A stretch of DNA of 64,000 nt from NCBI RefSeq assembly GCF_030817835.1, contig NZ_JAUSZR010000001.1, positions 2,170,001 through 2,234,000 on the forward strand. Direction: 5' to 3'. Below, piece by piece: positions 43,457-52,463 of the stretch. The notes under the pieces are model-generated. The model had not been told where the DNA came from. It was given only the letters and a program-made list of their open reading frames with translations, and did no database searches. Each line of letters begins with the position of its first letter. Within the stretch, counting starts at the first letter, position 1. A program made the position numbers and the translations under genes. Source of the DNA: Pseudarthrobacter sp. W1I19. Lineage in GTDB: Bacteria > Actinomycetota > Actinomycetes > Actinomycetales > Micrococcaceae.

Positions 43457-44521
43457 ATGGAATTCAACCGGCTGCTGCAGATCCGGCGCATCTATGCGCA
43501 GCCTGCCGCGCTGGAGCTTCCCCGGGGCAAGGAGATCGTCGAACGCTGGCCTGACGCCGAGGTAATTCCTGTTGAGAACCACTGGAACATCCCGGAGGTA
43601 CATGGGGATGAAACGAACGTGCCGCGGTGGTCACGGATCAAAACTGAGGCGCTGGTCCTCGGGGTCAAGAAAGCGCTGGCCGTCAAACCTAATGGCAGGT
43701 CCGCCGACTTCATCGCGCCCTCAACCGCGAACGGCTGCGCCATGGCCTGCGCCTACTGCTACGTCCCCCGGCACAAGGGCTACAGCAACCCCGTGACGGT
43801 GTTTGCGAACATCGACCAGATTGCCCGCACCCTTGAACGGCATGCCACCCGCCAGGGCATAAAGCTCGAGCCCAACCAGTGCGACCCTGAGCTGTGGGTC
43901 TACGACATCGGTGAAAACAGCGACTGTTCCGTGGATGCGCTCATCAGCGACGATGTGCGGGATCTTGTCACGCTCTTCCGTGACCTGCCCACCGCCAAGC
44001 TGTCCTTTGCCACGAAGTACGTAAACCCGGCAATGCTGGACTGGGATCACGGCGGGCACACCAGGATCCGCTTCTCCCTCATGCCCGCTGACCTGGCAAA
44101 ATCAATTGACGTCCGGACCTCCCCGGTGACCGAACGCATGGCCGCCATCAACGATTTCGTTGATGCCGGGTACGAAGTGCATGTGAACTTCTCGCCCGTT
44201 GTCATTACCGACACCTGGGTCAAGGATTGGGAGGGGCTGCTGCGCCAGCTCGACGCCACCCTGACGCCCGCTGCCAAGGTCCAGCTCGCGGCAGAGGTGA
44301 TCTTCCTGACGCACAACGAGCGCCTCCATGAGGTCAACCTGGGATGGCACCCGCAGGCCGAGCAGGTGCTGTGGCGTCCGGACCTGCAGGAATCCAAGGT
44401 CTCATCCAACGGCTTCACTAATGTCCGTTACCGTTCAGGAACGAAAGCCCGTTACGTGCGGCAACTCACCGCCCTCATTGAGGAGATCGCTCCTTACTGC
44501 CGCGTCCGCTACGCCTTCTGA
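43457..44521 (+). CDS. Radical SAM protein of the spore photoproduct lyase-like family
   Basis: A 354-residue radical S-adenosylmethionine protein. The 4Fe-4S motif is Cys94-x3-Cys98-x2-Cys101 (CAMACAYCYVPRHKGYSNPV). Further family text is VYDIGENSDCSVDALISD, FATKYVNPAML, RFSLMPADLAKSIDVRTSPV and VNFSPVVITDTW. Relatives in actinobacteria are annotated as spore photoproduct lyase family proteins, though these organisms make no endospores; photodamaged DNA or another substrate is possible. AAGAAT lies six bases before the ATG. Confidence 0.85.
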   Translation: MEFNRLLQIRRIYAQPAALELPRGKEIVERWPDAEVIPVENHWNIPEVHGDETNVPRWSRIKTEALVLGVKKALAVKPNGRSADFIAPSTANGCAMACAYCYVPRHKGYSNPVTVFANIDQIARTLERHATRQGIKLEPNQCDPELWVYDIGENSDCSVDALISDDVRDLVTLFRDLPTAKLSFATKYVNPAMLDWDHGGHTRIRFSLMPADLAKSIDVRTSPVTERMAAINDFVDAGYEVHVNFSPVVITDTWVKDWEGLLRQLDATLTPAAKVQLAAEVIFLTHNERLHEVNLGWHPQAEQVLWRPDLQESKVSSNGFTNVRYRSGTKARYVRQLTALIEEIAPYCRVRYAF

Positions 44522-44669
44522 AACTCAGAGGTTAGCGGCGCCGTCGTGGGGGCCTCACATGCAAGTTAACTGCCTTGGCCCTGATCGCCGTCGGACTGGC
44601 CCTGGCCGGAGTAGCTCCGCCTAAAATCTTTCCCGGGCATTCCTGTACGCCGCGGTAAACTGGACCATC

Positions 44670-45488
44670 ATGATCGGTGCCCGTACCCGTCTTCTGGCCT
44701 GGCTCATTGTCCTGGCGGGCTTTATCGCGGGCTGCACACCCACTGTTGGCCTTGACGCCGCAGCGACGGAACAGCCGACGGCGGCCGCCCCGGCGACTGC
44801 GGCGGCCACCGAAGCCGCCGCCGTCCCTCAGCAGGTCCCCACAGTTGACGCCCCGGCGCCGGTTGCCGCCCCGGTTGCTGTCCCCCAGCCGTTTGCCCTC
44901 AACCTGTACCAGGAGGGCGACTTCGTTCCGCAGTACACCTTCGACTGGTGTGTTGCAGCGAGCATCCAGATGGCGCATAACCTCGTCGACGACACGGGGG
45001 GTGGGAGCTGGAGCGACGCCGGCCAGCAGGGTGAGCTGTGGGAGATGGCCCGGGCGCATTCATCCAACTCATTCAACGGAGCCAATCCGTTCGGTTGGGC
45101 GCAGGTCCTCACCGAGGTGGGGATGGGGCCGTACTCCGTGGTCAGCATTCCCGACTACGGGGACGTCCTGCAGACCGCGGCGCGGGCGATGACCGAGACG
45201 GGCCGGCCCGTTGGGCTCGTTATGTGGAGCGGCCGCCACGCCTGGGTGATGAGTGGTTTTGAGTCGGTCGGCGATCCGGCCCAGTTCCCGGAGTTCTCGG
45301 TCACCGGCATCCGCGTCCAGGATCCGCTGTATCCATACGGCAGTGGACAGTGGGGCCCCTCCCCTGAACCCAACAGCCTGCTCACCCCGGAACAGTTGGC
45401 CACGCAGTTTGTGGTCCGCGAGCCACGCCGCTGGAGCAGCGAACTCCCAGCCGGCTACCTGCTGGTGCTGCCGCAGGCCCAGGGCTGA
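44670..45488 (+). CDS. Lipoprotein with C39-like peptidase domain
   Basis: A 272-residue exported protein. The signal peptide ends in a lipobox, FIAGC, so Cys22 would be lipidated. An Ala/Pro/Thr linker runs to about residue 74. The C-terminal domain has a papain-like pair, Cys94 (FDWCVAASIQM) and His190 (SGRHAWVMSGF), with Asp near 217 (VQDPLY), as in C39-like peptidases. It may cleave peptides at the cell surface. TAAACT lies eight bases before the ATG; no ribosome site. Confidence 0.82.
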   Translation: MIGARTRLLAWLIVLAGFIAGCTPTVGLDAAATEQPTAAAPATAAATEAAAVPQQVPTVDAPAPVAAPVAVPQPFALNLYQEGDFVPQYTFDWCVAASIQMAHNLVDDTGGGSWSDAGQQGELWEMARAHSSNSFNGANPFGWAQVLTEVGMGPYSVVSIPDYGDVLQTAARAMTETGRPVGLVMWSGRHAWVMSGFESVGDPAQFPEFSVTGIRVQDPLYPYGSGQWGPSPEPNSLLTPEQLATQFVVREPRRWSSELPAGYLLVLPQAQG

Positions 45489-45592
45489 ACTACCCCCTCC
45501 AGGATCAGGGGAAGTTCCCGTTCGGACGTGCCGTCGGGCAGCTCCTGGACACCCGATGTTCAATGCCCTGGCGCGGGTATATCCTTCAACGC

Positions 45593-46003
45593 ATGAACGA
45601 GCATGCGGTTCCGCGCGAGGCTGGCGGTTATCTGTTTGAGTTCAGAGGAAAGCAGCCGCTGCGTGATACAGCGCGATGGGCAGCCGGTGTCTGTCTGTCC
45701 GGTGCCGGGGTGGCAATCGTGTTCATAGGGATCGCCTCCCAGTCTTTGCTTTCCGTGCCCTTGGGAATTGCGGCAGCGGTTCTCGGCGCCCTGGTGCTCC
45801 TAGTGCATGCATTCAGCGCGAACAAAGCCAGGCCCTTCGACGCTCCTGCCCATGCGGGAAAGCACCGTGTCATGAAAGCAGGCAAAGTGAGGGAGGAAGA
45901 GTCGGTGGCCACCCAGCTTGCCCTCATAGCAGACCTCTACTCGCGGGGTGCTCTTACCCGGGACGAGTTTGTGGCGGCCAAACGCCGGACACTAGATATC
46001 TGA
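45593..46003 (+). CDS. Small membrane protein with SHOCT-like C-terminus
   Basis: A 136-residue protein. Two membrane segments near residues 30-78 (GAGVAIVFIGIASQ; LGIAAAVLGALVLLVHAF) are followed by a basic region and a C-terminal SHOCT-like motif (ALIADLYSRGALTRDEFVAAKRRTLD). SHOCT tails are short modules common in actinobacterial membrane proteins. The ATG has TATCCT seven bases upstream. Ten further codons upstream are open but unsupported. Confidence 0.75.
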   Translation: MNEHAVPREAGGYLFEFRGKQPLRDTARWAAGVCLSGAGVAIVFIGIASQSLLSVPLGIAAAVLGALVLLVHAFSANKARPFDAPAHAGKHRVMKAGKVREEESVATQLALIADLYSRGALTRDEFVAAKRRTLDI

Positions 46004-46090
46004 GCCAAGGCTCCCCGCAACTCTGCAGCGGCATGTCAGCCGCTCGTCAACCACGCCCTGGGCGGTGTGCGGCCCATCACCTGAACGCAG

Positions 46091-46429
46091 CTAGCTTTCC
46101 GGGTCGTAACCAAATTCGCGGAGTTCCTGGGAGCAACGGCAGGCCACTGCGATCTTTCCGGCCCACTGCACAGCGTCGTCTCGCGTGGGCAGCTCAAGTA
46201 CGCAGAATCCACCCTTGACCCTGGAGCCCGGATAGATCTCGGTGCTCACCGACCCGTCGGCGGAGACCAGCACCGGATCGACTTCCTCGTTGATCCCACC
46301 GCCGAATACGTAGACTCCGGCGTCCTTCGCCTCCTGGATCACCGCGTGTGAGTCAGCGGAGACGACTGGGAACTCCTCGTCAGTGAGGACCATGGCCTCA
46401 CTTGGGAAGGAAATGAGGTATTTCGTCAT
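46091..46429 (-). CDS. YCII-related domain protein
   Basis: A 112-residue dimeric ferredoxin-like (YciI-type) protein: TKYLISFPSEAMVL, SHAVIQEAKDAGVYVFGGGI, KGGFCVLELPTRDDAVQWAGKIA and a final C-R-C-S-QELREFGYDPES. The His-Asp pair of YciI is only partly conserved. Proteins of this kind are found next to ECF sigma factors in many actinobacteria, but none is seen here. The start is the ATG before TKYLIS. Confidence 0.85.
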   Translation of the reverse strand: MTKYLISFPSEAMVLTDEEFPVVSADSHAVIQEAKDAGVYVFGGGINEEVDPVLVSADGSVSTEIYPGSRVKGGFCVLELPTRDDAVQWAGKIAVACRCSQELREFGYDPES

Positions 46430-46495
46430 GCCGGGATCCTGCCACGTGGAGCGCCGGCACGGCAATGGTCCGGGAGAACGGGAGTTGGTCGATGT

Positions 46496-47032
46496 TCAAA
46501 GGATTCGCTCATACATGCGGTGGTCCTGCCACAGGCCGGCTATTCGAAGGTAGGCATGGGCCGTGCCGTAGGCCTCGAAGCCGTTCTTCTCAAGCACCCT
46601 TTGGGAGGAGACATTGTGGACCAGAGTTGCGGCTTCGAGCCGGTGCAGACCGAGGCCGTCCCTTGCGACCTTTATGGCAGCGCCGACCGCCGCAGTCATG
46701 AGGCCTGTTCCTTGGGCCGTTTGAGCGAGCCAGTAGCCTACGTGGGCGTTTTGGAAGGCACCACGCACGATCGAACTGAGGGTCAGCAGACCGACTATGC
46801 TGCCCTTTGCAGACAGCACCATGGGAAGCGCTGTCCCCGCATCGAGCTCGGCCCGGTGTCGTTCAATCACCTCTCCCTGACCCTCCAGTGTGTAGAACTC
46901 CTCGGGCCTGATCGGCTCCCACGGAGCCAGGTAAGCCCGGTTTGCTTGAACCGCCGCTGCCAGCCCCGCGGCATCCGACACCTGGACTGGGCGCAGCACA
47001 ATGCCATCAGCAAGCTCACAGGAAAAGTCCAC
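46496..47032 (-). CDS. GNAT-family N-acetyltransferase (RimJ/RimL-like)
   Basis: A 178-residue GNAT acetyltransferase of the RimJ/RimL subgroup. The acetyl-CoA loop is AQTAQGTGLMTAAVGAAI, followed by LGLHRLEAATLVHNVSSQRVLEKNGF, both typical. It may acetylate the N-terminus of a ribosomal protein or an unknown amine. The start is GTG, with TAGTGT exactly six bases upstream and no ribosome site. Confidence 0.9.
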   Translation of the reverse strand: MDFSCELADGIVLRPVQVSDAAGLAAAVQANRAYLAPWEPIRPEEFYTLEGQGEVIERHRAELDAGTALPMVLSAKGSIVGLLTLSSIVRGAFQNAHVGYWLAQTAQGTGLMTAAVGAAIKVARDGLGLHRLEAATLVHNVSSQRVLEKNGFEAYGTAHAYLRIAGLWQDHRMYERIL

Positions 47033-47038
47033 CCGCCC

Positions 47039-47044
47039 ACACTA
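47039..47044 (-). promoter_or_regulatory. -10 hexamer TAGTGT of a probable leaderless gene
   Basis: On the minus strand TAGTGT ends six bases before the GTG of the acetyltransferase gene. Confidence 0.5.
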
Positions 47045-47186
47045 CCGATCAACCAGAGCTCGCCGGCGGTGCCCGACAAGATACGCCGCATCCAGGCCGT
47101 GGCATGGGCAGGCGGATGCGGCAACACCAGCCTGAAGGGCTATGGCCCACATCCCGCGTCGGCTCATGTGATGCAATACTCTGACC

Positions 47187-47636
47187 ATGGCCGTCTTCTT
47201 CGAGTGCACAACGCGGACAAACAGGCAGCAATCCGAGTTGTTTGACCTTGCCCGAAGCATCGATGTCCACAAGAACTCAATGGCAAAGTCCCGTGAAGAA
47301 GCCGTCGCCGGCGTGACGAGCGGTCTGATCTCTTTGAATGAGGAAGTGACGTGGCGAGCTTGGCACTTTGGCATACCGTTGCAGATGACCAACCGGATTA
47401 CCGAGATGCACTCACCTGATTATTTCGTGGATGAGCAGGTCAAAGGCCCGTTTCGCAGGTTCCGGCACGTTCACGAGTTCCGACAGGATTCAGAAGGAAC
47501 GATGATGGTGGACCGCATTGAATTCTCGGCACCATTCGGACTCTTGGGACGACTGGTGGAGAAATTGGTGTTGGCCCAATACCTTCAGAACCTGATCGAG
47601 ACGCGAAATCAGCATCTTGCGCGGATGACCCCGTAG
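47187..47636 (+). CDS. SRPBCC family protein
   Basis: A 149-residue protein of the START-like SRPBCC fold: strand-helix start SELFDLARSIDVHKNSM, the LNEEVTWRAWHFGIPLQMTNRITEM strands, and a C-terminal long helix (GRLVEKLVLAQYLQNLIETRNQHL) that lids the cavity. Ligand unknown. TACTCT lies four bases upstream of the ATG, closer than in the leaderless genes. Confidence 0.85.
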   Translation: MAVFFECTTRTNRQQSELFDLARSIDVHKNSMAKSREEAVAGVTSGLISLNEEVTWRAWHFGIPLQMTNRITEMHSPDYFVDEQVKGPFRRFRHVHEFRQDSEGTMMVDRIEFSAPFGLLGRLVEKLVLAQYLQNLIETRNQHLARMTP

Positions 47637-47793
47637 AGGAATAGAACAAGATGGCGGTAATGCTGGCCAGTTGTGCCCAGCCATCAGCCGCCACCCCCAG
47701 CTTTAGTAGGCCCCCTACAAAATGGGAGCTATAGCACCCCGGTAACGTCGGCAGTACATTAGATTCCGCTTGTACAACCCCGACAGGACCCCC

Positions 47794-48450
47794 ATGAGCA
47801 ACACCGACACAGCCGTCACAAACACCCCTCAGGCAAGGCGCCGCTGGAACGCCACCGACCTCGGCCTGATTGCCGTCTTCGCCGCCCTCGTCGCCGGCGC
47901 CGCGCTTGTGCCCGGCCTCGCCGTCAACGGCTTCGGCGTCCCCATCACGTTCCAGACCCTCGCCGTGATGCTTACCGGTTTGGTCCTTGGCCCCGGACGG
48001 GGCTTCGCCGCCGTCGGCCTCTACACCCTCCTGGGCCTCGCGGGCCTTCCCATCTTCAGCCAGGGCCGCAGCGGCCTGGGCATCCTCGCCGGACCGTCCG
48101 CAGGCTACATCATTGCCTTCCCCATCGCCGCACTGGTGGTCGGTTGGCTCGCCACCATGGTGATCCGCCGGACCACCAGAACCCGCGCCCTGTGGCTCTT
48201 CCTGTCCGCCACGGTCACCAGCGTGGTGGTGGTGCACTCGCTCGGCGTCGCCGGAATCGCCCTGAACACCAAGGCCACCCTGGGCCAGGCCTTCCTCAGC
48301 GACCTGGTGTTTTACCCGGGCGACATCATCAAGAACATCCTCGCCGCGGTCATCGCCGTCGCCCTCCACCGCGCCTTCCCGGACATCCTGGTACGCCGCG
48401 TCCGCCGCACCACCGTCAAGACCACCACCACCCAGACCACCAAGGCCTAG
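47794..48450 (+). CDS. bioY: Biotin transporter BioY
   Basis: A 218-residue S component of an energy-coupling factor transporter with about six membrane segments. Family marks are LGLIAVFAALVAGAALVPG, GVPITFQTLAVMLTGLVLGP, LPIFSQGRSGLGILAGPSAGYI and FYPGDIIKNILAAVIA. CAGGA lies before the ATG. A TACATT -10 candidate is at 47755, and a GTACA/TGTAC inverted repeat (47754-47775) overlaps it, a possible site for a biotin repressor such as BioQ. Followed by bioM and bioN. Confidence 0.95.
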   Translation: MSNTDTAVTNTPQARRRWNATDLGLIAVFAALVAGAALVPGLAVNGFGVPITFQTLAVMLTGLVLGPGRGFAAVGLYTLLGLAGLPIFSQGRSGLGILAGPSAGYIIAFPIAALVVGWLATMVIRRTTRTRALWLFLSATVTSVVVVHSLGVAGIALNTKATLGQAFLSDLVFYPGDIIKNILAAVIAVALHRAFPDILVRRVRRTTVKTTTTQTTKA

Positions 48451-48460
48451 GATTTTCCGC

Positions 48461-49192
48461 ATGCCCGCAGTGACCTTTGACCAGGTAACGGTCGCCGTCG
48501 AAACTGATGACTCACCGGAGCCCAAAGTCCTCCTTGCCGCAATCGACCTCCGCCTCACGGAAGAGCGCGTCGGCGTCATCGGCGCCAACGGCTCGGGGAA
48601 ATCCACCCTCCTGCGCCTGGTCAACGGCCTCGTCCAGCCAACCTCGGGCACTGTAGCGGTCGACGGCGACGATACAGTCGGTGCCGTCCGCAGGGTCCGC
48701 AGGAACGTGGGCTTCGTTTTCACCGATCCCCTGTCCCAGCTGGTGATGCCCACCGGCCGGGAGGATGTGGAACTCTCCCTCCGCCGCTCGGTGAAGAACG
48801 GCACCGAGCGGCGGAGCCAGGCCGAAGCGGCGCTGCGGCGCCTGGGCCTCCTGCACCTGGCGGACCAGAGCATCTACGAGCTTTCCGGCGGCGAACGGCA
48901 GCTGATGGCCCTCGCCGCCGTGCTGGCGGTCAGCCCCAAAGTCCTGGTACTCGACGAGCCCTCCACCCTCCTGGACCTCCGCAACCGCGAACTCCTTCGC
49001 AGGACGATGGCCGGGCTGGACCAGCAGATCATCATGTCCACCCACGACCTTGACCTCGCACTGGAGATGGACCGTGTGCTGGTCATTGAACAAGGCAAAG
49101 TCGCGTTCGACGGCGCCCCTGCCGAGGCCGTGGCCGCCTACCGCACCCTCTGCACCGACGGCCTGCACACCACAGAACCGAGTCCGCGGTGA
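48461..49192 (+). CDS. bioM: Biotin ECF transporter ATPase BioM
   Basis: A 243-residue ABC ATPase with Walker A VIGANGSGKSTLLRLV, signature LSGGERQLMALAAVLA, Walker B VLVLDEPSTLLD and the switch His STHDLDLA. It matches the A component of BioMNY. The GTG of bioN overlaps its end (GTGA), and bioY is eleven bases upstream, so the three form one transcript for biotin uptake. Confidence 0.94.
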   Translation: MPAVTFDQVTVAVETDDSPEPKVLLAAIDLRLTEERVGVIGANGSGKSTLLRLVNGLVQPTSGTVAVDGDDTVGAVRRVRRNVGFVFTDPLSQLVMPTGREDVELSLRRSVKNGTERRSQAEAALRRLGLLHLADQSIYELSGGERQLMALAAVLAVSPKVLVLDEPSTLLDLRNRELLRRTMAGLDQQIIMSTHDLDLALEMDRVLVIEQGKVAFDGAPAEAVAAYRTLCTDGLHTTEPSPR

Positions 49193-49812
49193 GAGGACAT
49201 GGCTTCCTCCTCGCCAACTACGTGCCCGGGAACTCCCTGGTCCACCGGACACCGCTGGCCCTGAAGTTCCTCCTGGTCTTCGCTTGCGGCCTCGCCTCGT
49301 TCATCATCCAGGACTGGCTCATCTCGACGGCGGTACTCGCTGTACTCTCCGGCCTTTTCCTGCTCACGGGTGCCGGCCTGAAACGGCTCTGGCGCGCCGT
49401 CCGCCCGCTGGCTGCGGTGTTGCTGGTAATTGGGCTCTTCCAGTGGTGGCAGCTCGGCGCACCCGCGGCGGCGCGGATCGTCCTTAACATTCTGGTCTGC
49501 GTGGTGGCGGCATCGCTGCTCACCGCAACCACCCCGGTCCAAAAGCTCCTGGACGGCGTGGTCAAGGCAGCAAGCCCCTTCAAGAGATTCGGCGCCGACC
49601 CCGAACGGTTTGCCCTGACCATCGGGATCATGCTGCGCAGCATCCCCTACATCGCGGGCACCTTCGCTGACGTCCGCGATTCCGCCCGGGCACGGGGACT
49701 CGAGCGCAACCCCCGGGCACTGATCCTGCCCGTATTCATCACGTCCGTGGCCTTCGCCCGGCAGACTGGCGAAGCACTCGCCGCCCGCGGTTTGGGCGAC
49801 GCGGAGGACTAA
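49189..49812 (+). CDS. bioN: Biotin ECF transporter transmembrane protein BioN
   Basis: A 207-residue EcfT-type protein with four to five membrane segments and the ATPase-coupling motifs in the C-terminal half (FADVRDSARARGLERNP and AFARQTGEALAARGLGD, equivalent to the A-R-G coupling helices). It connects BioY with the ATPase. The start is GTG, overlapping the bioM stop. It ends 17 bases from the convergent thiolase gene. Confidence 0.93.
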   Translation: MRGHGFLLANYVPGNSLVHRTPLALKFLLVFACGLASFIIQDWLISTAVLAVLSGLFLLTGAGLKRLWRAVRPLAAVLLVIGLFQWWQLGAPAAARIVLNILVCVVAASLLTATTPVQKLLDGVVKAASPFKRFGADPERFALTIGIMLRSIPYIAGTFADVRDSARARGLERNPRALILPVFITSVAFARQTGEALAARGLGDAED

Positions 49813-49829
49813 AAAGCCGGAAGAAGCGG

Positions 49830-50993
49830 CTAGAAGCGCTCGTACTGCAGCAACGCCGCGGTTCCCATACCGCCGGCGATGCTGATCATGGCCAATGCAA
49901 GGCTTCCAGGCGTTCCGTTCCTGCGCGCCTGGGCGAACAGCCGCGTCACGAGGACAGCGCCCGAGGCACCGTACGCGTGCCCTAGAGCCAGCGCGCCGCC
50001 GTCGAGGTTTACCCGGCCAGGATCAATCCCCAGTTCGTCGAGGCAGGCCAGCGTCTGCGACGCGAACGCCTCATTGAACTCCACCAGATCCAGCTCGTCC
50101 GCAGTCACCCCTGCAGCCGTCAGTACGCCCCGCGCCGCAACGGCCGCACCAATGCCGAGCACCTCCGGTTCCACCCCGGCGGTGCCGGTGCCGAGCACCA
50201 GCAAACCGTCGGGCACCCCCAAGTCCCGGGCCCGCTGCAGGGAAGTAATGACGACGGCGGAGGCGGCGTCCGCATCGAAGCAGGAGTTTCCGGCGGTGAC
50301 AGTTCCCCCGTCCACGAAGGCGGGCGGGAACCGCGCCATCACCGCGGGACCCAGCCCGCGGCGCGGGCCATCATCCACAGCAACGGTTCCTGCACCCTTC
50401 CCCAGCGGGACCAGTTCGTCGTCGAAGTATCCTGCCCCAGCTGCCGCGAGGGCCTTTTGGTGGCTCAGCAGCGCAAACCCATCCTGCCGGTCCCGGCTGA
50501 TGCCGAACTTTTGTGCCACAGTTTCAGCGGCCACACCCATGTCCGGGTCGCCAAAGGCCTCCGGGACAAACTGCGCGCGCGGGTAGAACTCCGGCCCGCC
50601 GTCGTCCTTTCGATGCGCCCGCAGCGGTGCGGTACTGGTGCTCTCCACTCCCCCGGCCAGGTACAGGGGATTGCCGCCGGCCGCCACCAGCCCGGAAGCG
50701 AGGACGATCGCGTCCAGGCCGGAACCGCACTGGCGGTCCACCGTGAGGCCGGGCACGCTGACGGGCAGGCCGGCTTCCAGCAGGGCAAGCCGTGCCACAT
50801 TTCCGCCGCCACCCACGGCATTGCCGATCACCACGTCGGTAATATCACCGGGCTGGATCCCGGGGAAAGCCGTCAACTCGCGCAGGACGGGCGCGAGGAG
50901 CTCATGGGCGCGGAGTGTCCGCAAAGCACCGTTCGTCCGGCAGACCGGAGTGCGCCGTGCCGCGATGATCACGGGCTGGCGGCCGGACGGCAA
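49830..50993 (-). CDS. Thiolase lacking the second catalytic Cys
   Basis: A thiolase of about 387 residues: nucleophile Cys89 in TVDRQCGSGLDA, the NEAFASQTL box and GHAYGASGAVLVTRL. The C-terminal box that should read CxGGGMG is SIAGGMG, so the second catalytic Cys is Ser (near residue 371). The start is TTG five bases after the ligase stop; GTG at 50972 and TTG at 51008 are alternatives. It pairs with an AMP-dependent acyl-CoA ligase and faces bioYMN, which suggests a role with a dicarboxylate or biotin precursor. Confidence 0.87.
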   Translation of the reverse strand: MPSGRQPVIIAARRTPVCRTNGALRTLRAHELLAPVLRELTAFPGIQPGDITDVVIGNAVGGGGNVARLALLEAGLPVSVPGLTVDRQCGSGLDAIVLASGLVAAGGNPLYLAGGVESTSTAPLRAHRKDDGGPEFYPRAQFVPEAFGDPDMGVAAETVAQKFGISRDRQDGFALLSHQKALAAAGAGYFDDELVPLGKGAGTVAVDDGPRRGLGPAVMARFPPAFVDGGTVTAGNSCFDADAASAVVITSLQRARDLGVPDGLLVLGTGTAGVEPEVLGIGAAVAARGVLTAAGVTADELDLVEFNEAFASQTLACLDELGIDPGRVNLDGGALALGHAYGASGAVLVTRLFAQARRNGTPGSLALAMISIAGGMGTAALLQYERF

Positions 50994-50997
50994 GAGC

Positions 50998-52404
50998 TCA
51001 GGCGCCAAGGCTGTGGATCCTGGGATCTCCCGCGCTGATCCAGTCCAGCAGCAGGTTCCGGCTGACTTTGCCACGGTCCGTGGTGGGCAATTCTGTGACT
51101 GCATAGTACTGGAGGGGCCACTTGTCGCGGGCCAGGATGGTTTCCAGCCCCGCCTTCAACTGGGTGGCGGTAACAGCTCCGGCGGACGGAACAATTGCGG
51201 CCACCACCCGCTGGCCCCGCAGGTCGTCCGGCATGCCGGCTGCCATCGCCGCAGCCACGCCGGGCACGGCCGCCAGAGCCAGTTCCACTTCATGCGGGTA
51301 CACGTTCTTGCCGGCCGTAAGGATCATGTCAGCCCGGCGGCCCAGGATATGCAGTTCCCCCGCTTCCAGGTAGCCCTGGTCCCCCACCGTGAACCAGCCG
51401 CCAAAGGATCTGAGGGCCTGCCCGTCATCGCCCCACAGGTAGCCGTTGCTGACCATCCCGCTGCGCACACAGATGTTGCCCGAGGCTCCCTCCGGAAGCG
51501 TTTGGCCCGAATCGTTGAGGATCCTGACGTCCACTCCCGGGAAAGGCCGCCCAATGCCCGTCCCTCCCATAGCCGCAGTTTCCCCGGCGGGCAGGCCCGC
51601 CCCCGAGACAAAGCTCAGCTCGGAGGCGCCGTAGTACTCGAAAATGGTGGCGTTGGGCGCCCAGCGCCGGGCAGCTTCCAGGGTGCGGGCGTCGAGCTTG
51701 GATCCGGCACATATGATGGTGCGCACACCGGAGGCGTCCACGCATCCGGTCAATCCACGTTCGCTGAGCATCCTCAGCATGGTGGGCACCAGCACCAGCC
51801 GGGTGACCCGGTCGTATGTGATGGCCGCGTGGACATCGCCCACATCGAACGTTTCAAGGGTCTGGAATTCTGAACCTGCATAGAGGCATTCGGACAATGC
51901 GTACAGGTTCAGGCTCGCCGCCAGTGGGCCCGGCGCAAGCGTTACATCGTCCTGGGCCAGCCCGAAGAATTCGATGGAAGCTTCGAAGGACTCCTGCCAG
52001 GATCGCCGTGACCTCGTGAAGGCCTTGGGGACCGAGGTGGTGCCGGACGTGAGGCCAACCAGGAAGGTGGCCTCCGGCCCGCCGTCGGCCAGCTCATCCT
52101 CCGCGGACACGGCCGCCGGCCGGGCTGACGATTCAACCCGGCGGGCAATGTCCTCCTGCAGCGGGGCCGGCCAGGCGGGATCAAGGACGGCGCACTGGCG
52201 CCCGCCGGCAACCGCGGCGGCGAACCTGGCCACGAACCCGGCCGAGTTCGCCTCGCACAGTGACGTGACCGCTTTAGTGTCCGGAACCAGGGCGGCAGCG
52301 GCATCGCGGAGCCCCGCCCAGGTGAAGCGCTGACCGGCAACGACGACGGCGGTGTCGTGCGGCCGCTCTTCGGCCCAGCGCTGGATGTGGTTGAGGAAAG
52401 GCAT
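50998..52404 (-). CDS. AMP-dependent acyl-CoA synthetase (ANL family)
   Basis: A 468-residue acyl- or aryl-CoA ligase. Core motifs: FLVGLTSGTTSVPKAFTRS (A3), EYYGASELSF (A5), GGWFTVGDQGYLE (A7), GRRADMILTAGKNVYPHEVE (A8) and the catalytic Lys in DRGKVSRNLL (A10). It activates a carboxylic acid as adenylate and transfers it to CoA. The N-terminal part is shorter than in fatty acid ligases. The ATG before PFLNHIQRW has TAAAGT seven bases upstream. The thiolase follows five bases downstream. Confidence 0.9.
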   Translation of the reverse strand: MPFLNHIQRWAEERPHDTAVVVAGQRFTWAGLRDAAAALVPDTKAVTSLCEANSAGFVARFAAAVAGGRQCAVLDPAWPAPLQEDIARRVESSARPAAVSAEDELADGGPEATFLVGLTSGTTSVPKAFTRSRRSWQESFEASIEFFGLAQDDVTLAPGPLAASLNLYALSECLYAGSEFQTLETFDVGDVHAAITYDRVTRLVLVPTMLRMLSERGLTGCVDASGVRTIICAGSKLDARTLEAARRWAPNATIFEYYGASELSFVSGAGLPAGETAAMGGTGIGRPFPGVDVRILNDSGQTLPEGASGNICVRSGMVSNGYLWGDDGQALRSFGGWFTVGDQGYLEAGELHILGRRADMILTAGKNVYPHEVELALAAVPGVAAAMAAGMPDDLRGQRVVAAIVPSAGAVTATQLKAGLETILARDKWPLQYYAVTELPTTDRGKVSRNLLLDWISAGDPRIHSLGA

Positions 52405-52451
52405 CAGATCAACTTTACCGGCGGGCACCGGTTGAAGTCCGGACCCGCGGG

Positions 52452-52457
52452 TATTGT
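52452..52457 (+). promoter_or_regulatory. -10 hexamer TATTGT of a probable leaderless gene
   Basis: TATTGT ends six bases before the ATG at 52464; no Shine-Dalgarno sequence is seen. Confidence 0.5.
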
Positions 52458-52463
52458 GACTTT

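Noticed and set aside
44553..44654. Signal-peptide-like frame (CKLTALALIAVGLALAGVA)
   Set aside because: It has no acceptable start codon and stops after about 33 residues; at best a decayed secreted protein.
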